Of a stretch of 64,000 nucleotides of DNA, positions 12,414-22,889 are shown one piece after another. Origin of the DNA: Bufo bufo (Eukaryota; Chordata; Amphibia; Anura; Bufonidae); NCBI RefSeq assembly GCF_905171765.1, contig NC_053393.1, forward strand, positions 188,941,921-189,005,920. The letters run 5' to 3'. Below the pieces are notes generated by a model. That model searched no databases. It had not been told where the DNA came from and saw nothing but the letters and a program-made list of their open reading frames with translations. Each line of letters begins with the position of its first letter. The stretch's first letter is position 1. The position numbers and the translations under genes were made by a program.

Positions 12414-13047
12414 CTGATCCAGACAGGTCTGGGAGGAGAAGGTCGCAGCGACTTGCTACTCGCGATAGCTTGTGAGTTATCTCCATGGTTCAGGGTATGT
12501 CATCCGGGTTTTGCCTTGTGAACCTTTTTGTCCTGACTGGGAGTTTGTAGGCATCCTTCTCAGGTGAGTCCTGTCTGCCACTCCCAGCTACTATATTAGT
12601 TTCAGTTTCACTTGCAGTCATTGCCAGATATAGTCCTTACTTCCAGTTCTATTCTGACCTTTGAAGGAGATCGTTTGATGGTGTTGCTGTGGAGCTCTTG
12701 TCCGGCGTGCACTGTCGTGATTGGGATCGCCTTCTCTGCTCGTGACTGGATAAGTCTATCTCTGCTATAGTTTGTTTGTTGCTGTCTTCCCCTGCTGTTC
12801 TCCTAGAAATGAGTGATGGTGACTAGTGCTCCCATCGGCCTTTCCCCACTCTAGGCTTGTTAGGTTGACTGAGGGTTTAGGCATCCTGCTCGCCGCACGG
12901 GTTCACACCCCGTCTAGGGTATCAGGGCAGACAGGTGCCAGCTTAGGGTTAGTCAGGGGTGGCCATACTATTCCCATCCGTAGATAAGGGTCCCCCTTCC
13001 CCTCCGTCTGGTGCGACACGACTGCTGCTGGGATAGCAGTCGTGACA
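12400..13047 (+). repeat. 3' LTR of chromovirus
   Basis: Same length and termini as 9603-10250. The pol frame runs a few codons into it. Confidence 0.93.
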
Positions 13048-14027
13048 GCTGCTGCTCGCCTGTCAGTGTTGCAGCATAACTTCTGCCTTCCCGCTCACCG
13101 CCTCATATGCGACGTGCTTACAAGGTGGAACTCCACCTTGCACATGCTGCCTAGACTGTGCGAGCAGCAGCAGGCGATAGTGTAGTTTCAGCCGCAGCAC
13201 GCACTGGTGAGTCGCTCTGCGGAACAGCACCATTTCACCACCTATGACTGGGCCTCCATGCGAGACCTGTGTTCCTTTTGCGCTGTTTCGATTACTCCAC
13301 CAACATGGCCAGTGCTGATAACGCCATTCTCAGCATTACTATCTCACTTCTATGCCTCCTTGAAAAAATGCTGCTGGCGATGATGGAAGAGGATGCAGCA
13401 CAGAAGGAGGAGGAGGAAGAGGGATCATTTCATAGGGTTTTCGGCCAGTCATTCACAAGTGGCTCCGAGGTTGGGTTCCTGCACCCACAAGTGCCAGATA
13501 CACAATTGTCCAGCCAGGGCACAGTTCTGGAATATGACGAGGTGGATGAGGAGGAGGAGAAGGAGGAGGAGAAACCGTATTCACAGCAGGGTGGCACCAA
13601 AACCAGCTCATGGCCATCACTAGTGCATGGCTGGGTGGATACACAGGACACCTCCCACAGAGGACAGCTTTTCGTTCTCTCTGGGCAGCCTGGCACACAT
13701 GAGCGATTGCATGCTGCAGTGTCTCTGCAACAACCGCCGAGTTGCACACATTCTAACTTGTGCTGATTTCTGAGTGGCCACGCTGCTAGATCCCCGACAA
13801 CGTACCGTCCTTAATTCCGTCACTGGAGCGTGATCGTAAGATGCGCGACTACAAACTCACGCTGGTAGACGCGCTGCTGGTGGCATTCCCACCTGACAGC
13901 GGGGGCACAGTGGAAGCACAAGGCAAAGGCAGAGGAGGAGGAAGAGGTCACCAACGCAGCTGGGACACCACCAGAACCTCAGAAGGCAGGGCTGAAATAT
14001 GGAAAAGCTTTGTCAGCACGCCACAAC
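13048..14027 (+). pseudogene. hAT copy 1 transposase, downstream part
   Basis: Continuation of the transposase beyond the chromovirus. An open frame at 13269-13766 contains two acidic tracts (EEDAAQKEEEEEGS and DEVDEEEEKEEEK), like the acidic insert seen in the related transposase at 54.6-57 kb. Motif HLSGT-like text is absent, and the frame is shifted several times. Sequence near 13830-14020 (GCGACTACAAACTCACGCTGG) is shared with hAT copy 2 at 36725. Interrupted by the MITE at 14028. Confidence 0.7.
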
Positions 14028-14871
14028 TAGTGATGAGCGGGAGGTGCCATATTTGATTTCGCGATATTTCGAAATCGAATATTCGTCATTATTCTATTTA
14101 TCGCGAATAATATACGATTTAATTATTCGCGTATTGCGATTTTTCTTTTGACAGTATAAGGCAACGTTCCTATGACTATGGCTAGGCTAATATGTGTATT
14201 TTACGAATATTCTATATATAGCTATAACTTCGTCTTTTAGAATATTACGAATATTCTAAAAGACGAAGTTAGAGCAATATATAGAATATTCGTAAAATAC
14301 ACATATAGACTGTAATTTAGCTAATATAGTGCTATAATCTTTTTTTTTTTTGTCTAATTTATTTTGCCTCTTCTGAACTTCAGTTTTGGAAAATATGTAC
14401 ACTATTAAAAAAATTACTATAGCACTATATTAGCTAAATTACAGTCTATATGTGTATTTTACGAATATTCGTAATATTGCTCTAACTTCGTCTTTCAGAA
14501 TATTACGAATATTCTAAAAGACGAAGTTAGAGCAATATTACGAATATTCGTAAAATACACATATAGACTGTAATTTAGCTAATATAGTGCTATAATCTTT
14601 TTTTTTTAGTCTAATTTTTTTTGCCTCTTCTGAACTTCAGTTTTAGAAAATATGTACACTATTAAAAAAAATTACTATAGCACTATATTAGCTAAATTGC
14701 AGTCTATGTGTATTTTACGAATATTCACTATATTGCTATAACTTTGTTTTTTAGAATATTTGTAATATTCTAAAAGACGAAGTTATAGCAATAGAGCGAA
14801 TAAATTCGTTATTTAGAATATTCGTCTTTTTTTTTCCCCAATGTGTACTGTTATTCCACTTTGGAATACTG

Positions 14872-15027
14872 CTCCCCGACAAGCGTCCCCGTAACCATGG
14901 GAACACCTGTGGGTTAGAATATACCATTGGATCTGAGTTTTCACGGTCTCAGGGAAAACTCAGATCCAATGGTATTTTCTAACCCACAGGCGTTCCCATG
15001 GTGACGGGGACGCTTGTCAGGGAGGAT
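14872..15027. repeat. Long hairpin inside the MITE
   Basis: Two ~70-bp arms around a short loop (GTTTTCACGGTCTCAGGG region). Arms include GACAAGCGTCCCCGT / ACGGGGACGCTTGTC and AACCATGGGAACACC / GGCGTTCCCATGG. One arm recurs in a different MITE at 43661-43714. Confidence 0.85.
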
Positions 15028-15144
15028 TATGCGAACAACTGTACAGATAGGAAAAAAATAATGCCAAAATTCTAAATAACGAATATATTCAGTATATTGC
15101 TATGTATTCGTTTTTTAGAATATTGGTCATTTTATTTTCCATAT

Positions 15145-15236
15145 GAAAACATGATTCCCCCCTGCTTAAGTTGCTTGTGGGCCAATGGCTTATTGACCCA
15201 CAAGAAAGAAGCAGGGAGGAATCATGTTTTCATATG
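15145..15236. repeat. Second hairpin inside the MITE
   Basis: Arms ATGAAAACATGATTCC and GGAATCATGTTTTCAT, with CTTGTGGGCC / GACCCACAAG near the loop. Confidence 0.8.
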
Positions 15237-15367
15237 TTAAAAAATTACGAATATTCGATATTACGAATATATAGCACTATATTCGTAATATTTGCAAATT
15301 TACGAAGTTACGATATTTGCGATTAATATTCGCTATTCGAATATTCAAGCTCAACACTAGCCACAAC

Positions 15368-15720
15368 AACCAGCACCACCAGCTGATATGGAACGTCTTA
15401 GCAGGAGGCAACATTTCAGCAACATGGTGGAGCCGTATGTGAGCACACGCCTACACGTACTGAATGACGGGTATACCCCCTTCAACCTCTGGGTCTCCAA
15501 ATTGGGCACATGGCCTTAGCTTGCACTTTAAGCCTTGGAGGTGCTGGCCTGCCCTGCAGCCAGTGTATTGTCTTAATGTGTGTTTAGTACGGCAGGGGGC
15601 GTTATCACAGACAAGCGCATTCGCCTGTCCACAGCCAACATTAAAATGAACCAGGCATGCATCCCACAGGACTTGTCCGTACCTTGTGCAGAATAGACAT
15701 GTATACCGGCCTTAACCAGC
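15368..15720 (+). pseudogene. hAT C-terminal dimerisation exon, copy A
   Basis: Resumes right after the MITE. It reads MVEPYV, WVSKLGTWP, LEVLACPAASVLS, VFSTAGG and ITDKRIR, the hallmarks of the hAT C-terminal dimerisation (hATC) region, with in-frame stops in the WP-LAL and SVLS-VF stretches and frame changes. A second, separate hATC exon lies at 17981-18241 in the same element. Confidence 0.82.
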
Positions 15721-15971
15721 CATTGTTATAATACAGCGCAATTGCTCATTGTTGCATTTTGGATATTTCCCACTCTTTTGGAGTGTACCCTAATAAAAAA
15801 TTATATTAAAATTAAAACCAAAAACCAGTGTTAACTACCTCGTCCTCCTACACCTCTGCTTCCACCTACATCGCTAAGTCCACCGCCTCCTCAAACTCCT
15901 ACTCCATATGGACCTCCACCTCATAAATCAAGTTTATTTTTTTTAATTTGTACATATTTTCTTTTCTTTTA

Positions 15972-16898
15972 CAGTACAGACCAAAAGTTTGGACACACCT
16001 TCTCATTCAAAGAGTTTTCTTTATTTTCATGACTATGAAGGCATCAAAACTATGAATTAACACATGTGGAATTATATACATAACAAACAAGTGTGAAACA
16101 ACTGAAAATATGTCATATTCTAGGTTCTTCAAAGTAGCCACCTTTTGCTTTGATTACTGCTTTGCACACTCTTGGCATTCTCTTGATGAGCTTCAAGAGG
16201 TAGTCCCCTGAAATGGTCTTCCAACAGTCTTGAAGGAGTTCCCAGAGATGCTTAGCACTTGTTGGCCCTTTTGCCTTCACTCTGTGGTCCAGCTCACCCC
16301 AAACCATCTCGATTGGGTTCAGGTCCGGTGACTGTGGAGGCCAGATCATCTGGCGCAGCACCCCATCACTCTCCTTCATGGTCAAATAGCCCTTACTTTC
16401 AAAGTTTTCCCAATTTTTCGGCTGACTGACTGACCTTCATTTCTTAAAGTAATGATGGCCACTCGTTTTTCTTTACTTAGCTGCTTTTTTCTTGCCATAA
16501 TACAAATTCTAACAGGACTATCAGCTGTGTATCCACCTGACTTCTCCTCAACGCAACTGATGGTCCTAACCCCATTTATAAGGCAAGAAATCCCACTTAT
16601 TAAACCTGACAGGGCACACCTGTGAAGTGAAAACCATTTCAGGGGACTACCTCTTGAAGCTCATCAAGAGAATGCCAAGAGTGTGCAAAGCAGTAATCAA
16701 AGCAAAAGGTGGCTACTTTGAAGAACCTAGAATATGACATATATTCAGTTGTTTCACACTTGTTTGTTATGTATATAATTCCACATGTGTTAATTCATAG
16801 TTTTGATGCCTTCAGTGTGAATCTACAATTTTCATAGTCATGAAAATAAAGAAAACTCTTTGAATGAGAAGGTGTGTCCAAACTTTTGGTCTGTACTG
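15972..16898. mobile_element. Tc1-derived fold-back element
   Basis: Flanked by TA (15970-15971, 16899-16900) with termini CAGTACAGACCAAAAG / CTTTTGGTCTGTACTG. The outer ~250 bp on both sides are inverted copies of the same transposon 3' end, so the arms form a long hairpin. The left arm continues into the transposase C-terminus on the minus strand. A truncated relative is at 1-524. Confidence 0.9.
16113..16385 (-). pseudogene. Tc1 transposase C-terminal fragment
   Basis: A 90-codon minus-strand frame contains WPPQSPDLNPIEMVWGEL, the block with the third catalytic acidic residue of Tc1 transposases, then a C-terminal LIKRMPRVCKAVIKAKGG tail. The DNA-binding domain and first two catalytic residues are missing, so it has no enzyme activity. 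The right arm of the fold-back repeats its last ~25 codons in the opposite direction. Confidence 0.92.
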
Positions 16899-16900
16899 TA

Positions 16901-17740
16901 TGTCATTTCACTAATTTATCTGTTACATTTTCAGGTGAAATTCACCAATTTTTGGGTGTGATATACCACTGCTATACCTAGCAGACAGGTAAAAACATTT
17001 CACTAATTTCTCTGTTCCATTTTCTGGTGAAATTCACCAATTTTTGGGTGTGATATACCACTGCTATACCTAGTAGACAGGTAAAAACATTTCACTAATT
17101 TGTCTGTTACATTTTATAGTGAAATTAACAATTTTTTTGGTGTGATATACCACTACTATACCTAGTAAACAGGTAAAAAAATTTCATTAATTTGTCTGTT
17201 ACATTTTCTGGTGAAATTCACCAATTTTTGGGTGTGATATACCACTGCTATACCTAGTAGACAGGTAAAAAAAAAATCATTAATTTTGTCTGTTACATAT
17301 TCAGGTGAAATTCACAATTTTTTGGGTGTGATATACCCCTACTGTACCTAGTAGACAGGTAAAAACATTTCACTAATTTGTCTGTTACCTTTTCTGTTGA
17401 AATTAACCAATTTTTGGGTGTGATACACCACTGCTATACTTAGTAGACAGGTAAAAACATTTCACTAATTTGTCTGTTACATTTTCGGGTGAAATTCACC
17501 AATTTTTGGGTGTGATATACCACTGCTATACCTAGTAGACAGGTAAAAACATTTCACTAGTTTCTCTGTTACATTCTTGGGTGACATTTGTCCATTTTTG
17601 TCGTGATTAAACCCTTGCTCTGCATAAGTGATAGGGACATAAATTGAAAACAAATCGTCTGTTACATTGTCAGGTGACATTTTACCAATTTTGCCGTATA
17701 CAAACCCCTGCTCTACATAGGTGACAGGGAATTAAATTTC
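16901..17740 (+). repeat. Minisatellite array, ~92-bp units
   Basis: About nine units. Each has TTTCACTAATTTGTCTGTTA, a GGTGAAATTCACCAATTTTT and GTGTGATATACCACTGCTA with CCTAGTAGACAGGT. The last units diverge toward a form (CCCTGCTCTGCATAGGTGAC) that also forms the short array at 36425-36710 in hAT copy 2. Confidence 0.9.
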
Positions 17741-17980
17741 AAAATTTTTTCTTTAATTGATGTGCGCCCCCTCCTTTCATTCAATGCTTAAACTTTAACA
17801 ACTTGTCCCACATTTGCGCTTCAATAATTTGTCCCACTTTTCCGCTCGATCATATTTAATTTAAAAACATTAACCTCCCTTGGATGTGGTCTCTCTTTCT
17901 CACGCTCCCTCTCTGGTGTGGAACCCTGATTCGCTGCTAACCATGATCAACATGGTAGGCGCAAAAAAGCACATCGAAAG

Positions 17981-18241
17981 TTGATAGAGCAGATATCCAA
18001 TTGGATTGTGAACATCACGGGGACGTGCGACATGGTGGGGCAGTATGTGTGCACACGCCTACACAAACTGACTGATGAGTCTGCCCCCTGCAACTTCTGT
18101 GTTTCCAAAATGGGCACATGGCCTGAGCTTGCCCTTTACGCCTTGGAGGTGCTGGCCTGCCCTGCAGCCAGTGTATTGTCTGAACGTTTGTTTAGCACGA
18201 CTGGAGGGGGTTATCAAAGGTTATATTTCTCAATGTTTTGA
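17981..18241 (+). pseudogene. hAT C-terminal dimerisation exon, copy B
   Basis: An 86-codon open frame with WPELALYALEVLACPAAS, VLSERLFSTTGG and a stop soon after, in place of the usual ITDKR continuation. Better preserved than copy A at 15424-15660. An equivalent exon is at 42383-42560 in the sister element. Probably part of a once spliced or recombined transposase; inactive here. Confidence 0.85.
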
Positions 18242-18279
18242 GGTGTACCCTAATTTAAAAAATAAAAAAAAATTATACC

Positions 18280-18686
18280 AAAAATCATTGTAGGCTACCT
18301 CCTCCTCCTCCACCGCTGCTTCCACCTACACCGCTACATCCACTGCCTCCTCAACCTCCTACTCTATATGAACCTCGTCATCCTAGATCAAGATTATTAT
18401 ATTTTATATTTACGTATTTTATGTTATTTAAAGTCATTTCTCTATCCACATTTGTTTGCAGAGCACTTGCCATACTCTTAACCACATTTTGATGCCATTT
18501 GCAGCCCTCTAGCCCTTTCTATGACATTTTTAGAGCCATTTTAGTGCTCCAAAGTTCGGGTCCCCATTGACTTCAATGGGGTTCGGGGTCAAGTTCGGGT
18601 CAATTTCGGGTCCCGAACTCGAACTTTTTTGTAAAGTTTGGCCCAAACCCGTCAAACCCAAACATCCATGTGTCCGCTCAATTCTA
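18280..18686 (+). repeat. hAT copy 1 3' region and terminal repeat
   Basis: A pyrimidine-rich stretch (CCTCCTCCTCCACCGCTGC) leads to a terminal block with many GTTCGGG/CCCGAAC inverted motifs and ends CGCTCAATTCTA. The same layout occurs at 42630-43305 and, reversed, at 53107-53480. Confidence 0.8.
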
Positions 18687-18818
18687 GTGACCACAATTTC
18701 GGTGGAAGAGGGGGGGACAACCTCACTGAATGAAATGGTGGTAGATGTAGAGGACTTGCCACCGGGGCCTGAACACACCGACCTTAATGTCTCTGGGGAT
18801 AATTTTGGTACTGCACAA

Positions 18819-19169
18819 CAGTGATGAGCTGGGGCAATATTCAAATTCACGATATTTCACGAATATGTGGGCAAATATTCATCATATATTCGCAAATTCG
18901 TGATCTCCAGTCATTATTGTCTTGATTGCGAAAATCAGAAATCGAAAAATTTGCCATAAAATTTTGCGATTAAAACTACTCCCAAAGTCAAAGATATTGC
19001 AGCCTTCTCATTGGCCCACAAGCAAATAGCAGTGAGGGATCATGGGTACGGATGAAAAAAAAATCTAGAATATTCGCGATTACGAAGATATATCACTATA
19101 TTCTAGATATTCACGATTTCTCAAAGTGCCAATATTCGCAATAAAAATTTGTGATTTGAATATTCACTA
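18819..19169. mobile_element. Short hAT-like MITE in Gypsy integrase region
   Basis: A perfect 8-bp duplication CTGCACAA (18811-18818, 19170-19177) flanks 351 bp of ATTCG-type sequence beginning CAGTGATGAGC, related to the 14028 MITE. The Gypsy sequence resumes in register on both sides. Confidence 0.88.
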
Positions 19170-19177
19170 CTGCACAA

Positions 19178-20590
19178 CACCGAGACCCAACCCTATCCCG
19201 AACTTGGGGAAATGTATTAATAGTAGATGGTGAACCACAACAACCAGGGGCAGAGTCTGTGTTTCCCCGTTTTGTGGGTCATCAGGATATATGGTTTTGG
19301 GTAAACCAACTGCAGGGTGAACATATTGAATAGTTAGTAGTGCCCCAGGCTTATTGCAAACTTGTGTTAGAGTTAGCCCACCAACATGTTCTCGGGGGGG
19401 CATCTGGGAATGCAGAAACAGGACCGGATACTACAACAGTTTTCCTGGCCCAGTGTGTTTAGAGAGGTGGACGAATTCTGTAAGTCTTGCCCCACCTGCC
19501 AGGCAACTAGCTCCCAGCACCTTTTCCGCAGTCCCTTGGTACCTCTCCCGATCATCGAGGTGCCATTTGAGTGAATCGCGATGGACCTCTTAGGCCCAGA
19601 ACCGAAGTCCGCTAAAGGACACCAACTCATCCTGGTCATCCTAGACTACGCCACTCGGTACCCGGAGGCGGTGCCACTGTGACATACATTAGCTAAACTG
19701 ATAGCTAAGGAGCTAATGGAAATGTTCTCCCAAGTGGGGCTACCTAAAGAGGTTCTGACTGACCAGGGGACCCCTTTTATGTCTAAGGTCATGAGGGAGC
19801 TCTGTAAGCTACTGCATATGAAACAGTTACGGACGTCCGTTTACCATCCGCAAATGGACGGTCTGGTTGAAAGGTTTAATAAAACATTAAAAATCATGTT
19901 AAAAAGGGTGGTGTCTAAAGATGGGAAGGACTGGGACCTTCTTCTGCCCTATCTCATGTTCGCTGTGTGAGAGGTGCCCCAGGCCTCTACTGGTTTCTCG
20001 CACTTCGAATTGCTATATGGCAGACATCCTTGCGGTTTGTTGGACGTAGCCAAAGAGGCATGGGAACAGCAACCCACTCTGCATCAAAGTGTCTTTGGGT
20101 ATCTTACCAAGATGCAACAGCGGATAGAGACCGTTTTGCCTCTTGTCAGGGAGCATATGGAGACCACTCAGTGAGCCCAGAGTCGGATCTATAATCGGCA
20201 GTCCCTGGTCCGGATATTCAACCCGGGTAATCAGGTTTTGGTTCTGGTGCTGATCGTGGACAGTAAGTTCCTGGCCAGGTGGTAAGGGCCCTACAAGGTA
20301 CTTGAAAAAATTGGAGAGGTACACCAGCCAGGGAGGCAAAAGCCAGAGCAGGTGTACCATGTGAATCTACTCAAACCGTGGAAAGACAAGGAAACCTGTA
20401 CTGAAGATAGCCCGTGGCCAGGTTTTCTAGTGGAAGCGGTTTCAGCCCCTCTGTCTGAATCAAGGGAAGTGGCTGTCATAGTAAGAATTGCTGACAGCCT
20501 CTCCTCTAAGCAGATTCAGGAGGCCAGGGAGTTTATTGGCCAGAACACGGATGTGTTTTTGGATCTCTCTGGACGCACTTCCACAATTCG
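19178..20590 (+). pseudogene. Integrase of old Gmr1-like element
   Basis: Lies upstream of RT. It contains the HHCC region (HQHVLGGHLG... CKSCPTCQ split over two frames near 19385-19500), a DDE core (MDLLGPEPKS ~19580; LTDQGTPFMSKV ~19755; DGLVERFNKTLK ~19860) and a C-terminal domain (FNPGNQVLVLV ~20220). Stops (for example near 19571, 19681, 19968) and frameshifts inactivate it. At the spot where the younger copy has a TGA between its two halves, this copy carries a sense codon (near 20337). Confidence 0.92.
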
Positions 20591-22310
20591 TCACTGAGCC
20601 TCAGGCTAAAGTCCGGCTAAAACCATACCGTGTACCCGAGGTTCGGCGACAATCCATATCAGAGGAAGTGCAGATGATGCTGAGGCTAGACGTCTAAAAG
20701 TGAGTGGGCTAGTCCTATAGTGCTAATACCGAAGCAGGACGGGACACTCCGGTTCTGTAACAATTTTCGGAAGCTGAACAAGATTCCCAAATTCGATGCG
20801 TATCCCATGCCCAGGGTGGATGAGCTTATCGAAAGGGTTAGGACAAGCCTGGTATTTTTCTGTTTTGGACCTCACGAAAGGGTACTGGCAGATGCCCTTA
20901 AAGGAGGCTGCCAAAGAGAAAACTGCCTTTATCACACCTGAAGAGCTGTATCAGTACAAGGTACTACCCTTTGGTCTGCATGGTGCCCCTGCCACTGTTC
21001 AACGGCTTATGGAAATTGTGCTGCATCCACATCGTCAGTACGCTTCGGCTTACCTGGACAATATTGTCATCCACAGTACCAATTTGGAAAGTCACCTACA
21101 CAAAGTGCAGGCAGTAGTGGACTCCCTCCGGAAGGCGGGACTAACCGCTAACCCAAAAAATTGTGCGATAGGGTTAGAGGAGACTAAATACCTGGGGTAT
21201 CTCATTGGGCGCGGAGTGATCAAACCCCAAGTAAAAAAAATATAGGTGGTAAGAAATTGGCCCGCCCTGTCACCACTAAACAAGTAAAGTCATTCATAGG
21301 TATGATAGGCTATTAAATGAGATTTATTCCCCCCTTTTCTACTGTATCCATGCCATTGACAGGGTTATTGAAGGGACGCAAGTCAGTTATGGTTCACTGG
21401 AATGACTGGGTGGAAGTGGCTTTCTCCGCTTTGAAGTCGGCCCTGTGTGGGTCCCCGGTTTAGGTGATGCCCGACTTCAAGCAGGAATTCATAGTGCAGA
21501 CAGACGCCTCCGAAGTAGGCCTCGGTGCTGTACTGTCTCAGGAAGTCGATGGGGAGGAGCATCCCGTTGTGTTCCTAAGCCGCAAGCTCACACCAGCCGA
21601 GACCAGGTACAGTATAGTGGAGAGAGAGTGCCTGGCTATCAAGTGGGCACTCGAGTCTCTCCGCTACTATTTGTTGAGGAGAAAGTTCCGCCTGGTGACA
21701 GACCACTCCCCTCTCAAGTGGACGAGCCAGGCCACAGAGAGAAAGGCTCGGGTCACCAGGTGATTCTTATCCTAACAGAACTTTAAGTTCTCGGTAGAAC
21801 ACAGAGCAGGCCGGTTGCAGGGACATGTGGATGCCCTGTCCCTGGTGCACTGTTTGGCATGTGTTCACCCCCTCAAGGTTGAACAGAGGGGGGGGGGGGA
21901 ATGTGACACAGTAGTGAGAGTTGTATGGGGAGGCAGGTATTTTCCTCCCAGTGTGTCCTGCTGGACTGATTAGCGGCCAGGTGTCTTCCTAAGCCACAAG
22001 CTCACCACAGCCGAGACCAGGTACAGTATAGTGGAAAGAGAATGCCTGGCTATCAAGTGGGCACTCGAGTCTCTCCTCTATTATTTGTTGGGGAGAACAT
22101 TGCACCTGGTGACTGACTACTCCCCTCTTAAATGGATGAGCCAGGACAAAGAGAGAAATGCCCGAGTCACCAGGTGGTTCCTGTCCTTACAAAACTTTAA
22201 GTTCTCTGTAGAACACAGGGCAGACCGGTTAAAGGGAAACGCGGATGCCCTGTCCCGAGTATACTGTATGGCATGTATTCACCCCCTCAGGGTTGAACAA
22301 AGGGGGTAGG
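20591..22310 (+). pseudogene. RT-RNase H of old Gmr1-like element, rearranged 3' end
   Basis: RT motifs: KPYRVPEVRR, LRFCNNFRKLN, LDLTKGYWQMPL, LPFGLHGAPATVQR and an altered AYLDNIVIH, where the second catalytic Asp of YLDD is replaced by Asn. RNase H: QTDASEVGLGAVLSQ and TDHSPLKW. Multiple stops. The RNase H 3' part occurs twice (21560-21890 and 21984-22310), separated by an 82-bp stretch that looks like the start of another LTR. Inactive. Confidence 0.9.
22299..22310 (+). promoter_or_regulatory. Polypurine tract of old Gmr1-like element
   Basis: AAAGGGGGTAGG just before the 3' LTR start at 22313. The same motif occurs on the minus strand at the equivalent spot in the younger copy (37530-37541). 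Confidence 0.65.
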
Positions 22311-22312
22311 TA

Positions 22313-22885
22313 TGTAAAAAGGTACAAGGAATCATCGTGGATGATAGGTACGTGTCACTGAGGTTCCTGGCCTCGGTAGAGTAAGAGCTGGTTTTTATGT
22401 GTCAGCAGCAGTTGCGGTTTGACACCTTAATATTTAGTATAGCTGTATAGCTGATCCGGGAAGGCTCTTACTGGGAGTAGTCAAAGTGCTGGGTGGGTGA
22501 CTAATCCCCATGTTCCAGGCCAGGTTTTGCCAGGCCTAAAAAAAACAGCCAGCACTGCCAGGTGAGGAGGATTACCTCAGTCTGACAGTGGAGCTCAGGA
22601 GGTGTGTGTGCTGGTATCTGAGGCTTGTGCCGTGCTAGAGGGCTAAGACCCGTCTGTAAGGGAAACGCCCCCCTAAAAGCCTGCTATGGACTGCTGGAGG
22701 CAGAACTGCCAACAAGGTGATTTTTGGCTGTGGACTTTCCATTGTGTGGGAACTAACACCAAGACTGCAAAGTGACGTTTTGTTTTTGCTTTATGTGTGA
22801 ATAAACACGGAAGTTTGATTTAAGAACTGGTAATTTGCCTCTGTACTGCGTCCGCACACCCTGTCTACCAGAGCAAATCCCCACA
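22313..22885 (+). repeat. 3' LTR of old Gmr1-like element
   Basis: Starts TGTAAAAAGG and ends ATCCCCACA, then the CTAT duplication. AATAAA near 22799 is the likely polyadenylation signal. Confidence 0.92.
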
Positions 22886-22889
22886 CTAT

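Larger units (their letters stand above)
9603..13047 (+). mobile_element. Chromovirus-type Gypsy LTR retrotransposon, internally deleted
   Basis: Two 648-bp LTRs (9603-10250, 12400-13047) with 10-bp inverted termini TGTCACGACT/AGTCGTGACA. A 5-bp target duplication GCTGC (9598-9602, 13048-13052) is likely, but the site is repetitive. The LTRs differ at about five positions by eye, so this is a fairly recent insertion. The 5' LTR abuts mid-RT, so the primer site, gag, protease and first half of RT are gone. It is non-autonomous and interrupts the hAT transposase. Confidence 0.93.
14028..15359. mobile_element. ATTCG-rich hAT-like MITE
   Basis: Termini TAGTGATGAGC and GCTCAACACTA, with a perfect 8-bp target duplication GCCACAAC (14020-14027, 15360-15367), characteristic of hAT. 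The 1332-bp interior is very AT-rich with multiple inverted blocks built on GAATATTCG and ACTTCGTCTTTTAGAAT. It also holds two GC-richer hairpins (14872-15027, 15145-15236). No coding capacity. Confidence 0.92.
6023..18686 (+). mobile_element. hAT transposon (BED-finger type), copy 1, nested insertions
   Basis: Ends are TAGGGTTCAACG and CGCTCAATTCTA (inverse TAGAATTGAGCG). An 8-bp target duplication matches at 7 of 8 positions: GTGACCAT at 6015-6022 and GTGACCAC at 18687-18694. The Gypsy sequence resumes across the site. In order it holds a promoter, a tandem array, a decayed transposase, a second array, a second hATC exon and a pyrimidine-rich 3' region. Three later elements sit inside (9603-13047, 14028-15359, 15972-16898). 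Its own length is about 7 kb. Sister copy: 34613-43305. Confidence 0.9.
4027..22885 (+). mobile_element. Gmr1-like Gypsy LTR retrotransposon, old copy, heavily nested
   Basis: Two 573-bp LTRs (4027-4599 and 22313-22885) begin TGTA and end CACA, with the 4-bp target duplication CTAT at 4023-4026 and 22886-22889. The order is gag, protease, integrase, RT, RNase H, the same unusual order as the intact relative at 36961-42382. A hAT (6023-18686) splits it after the protease region and a MITE (18819-19169) splits it before the integrase. All frames carry stops and shifts, and the LTRs differ at many sites, so this copy is much older than the second one. The 3' end is rearranged (21880-22310). Confidence 0.93.

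Noticed and set aside
13430..13749. Overlapping minus-strand frames of ~100 codons (Ser/Pro-rich)
   Set aside because: Antisense shadows of the acidic GAG-repeat stretch of the transposase.
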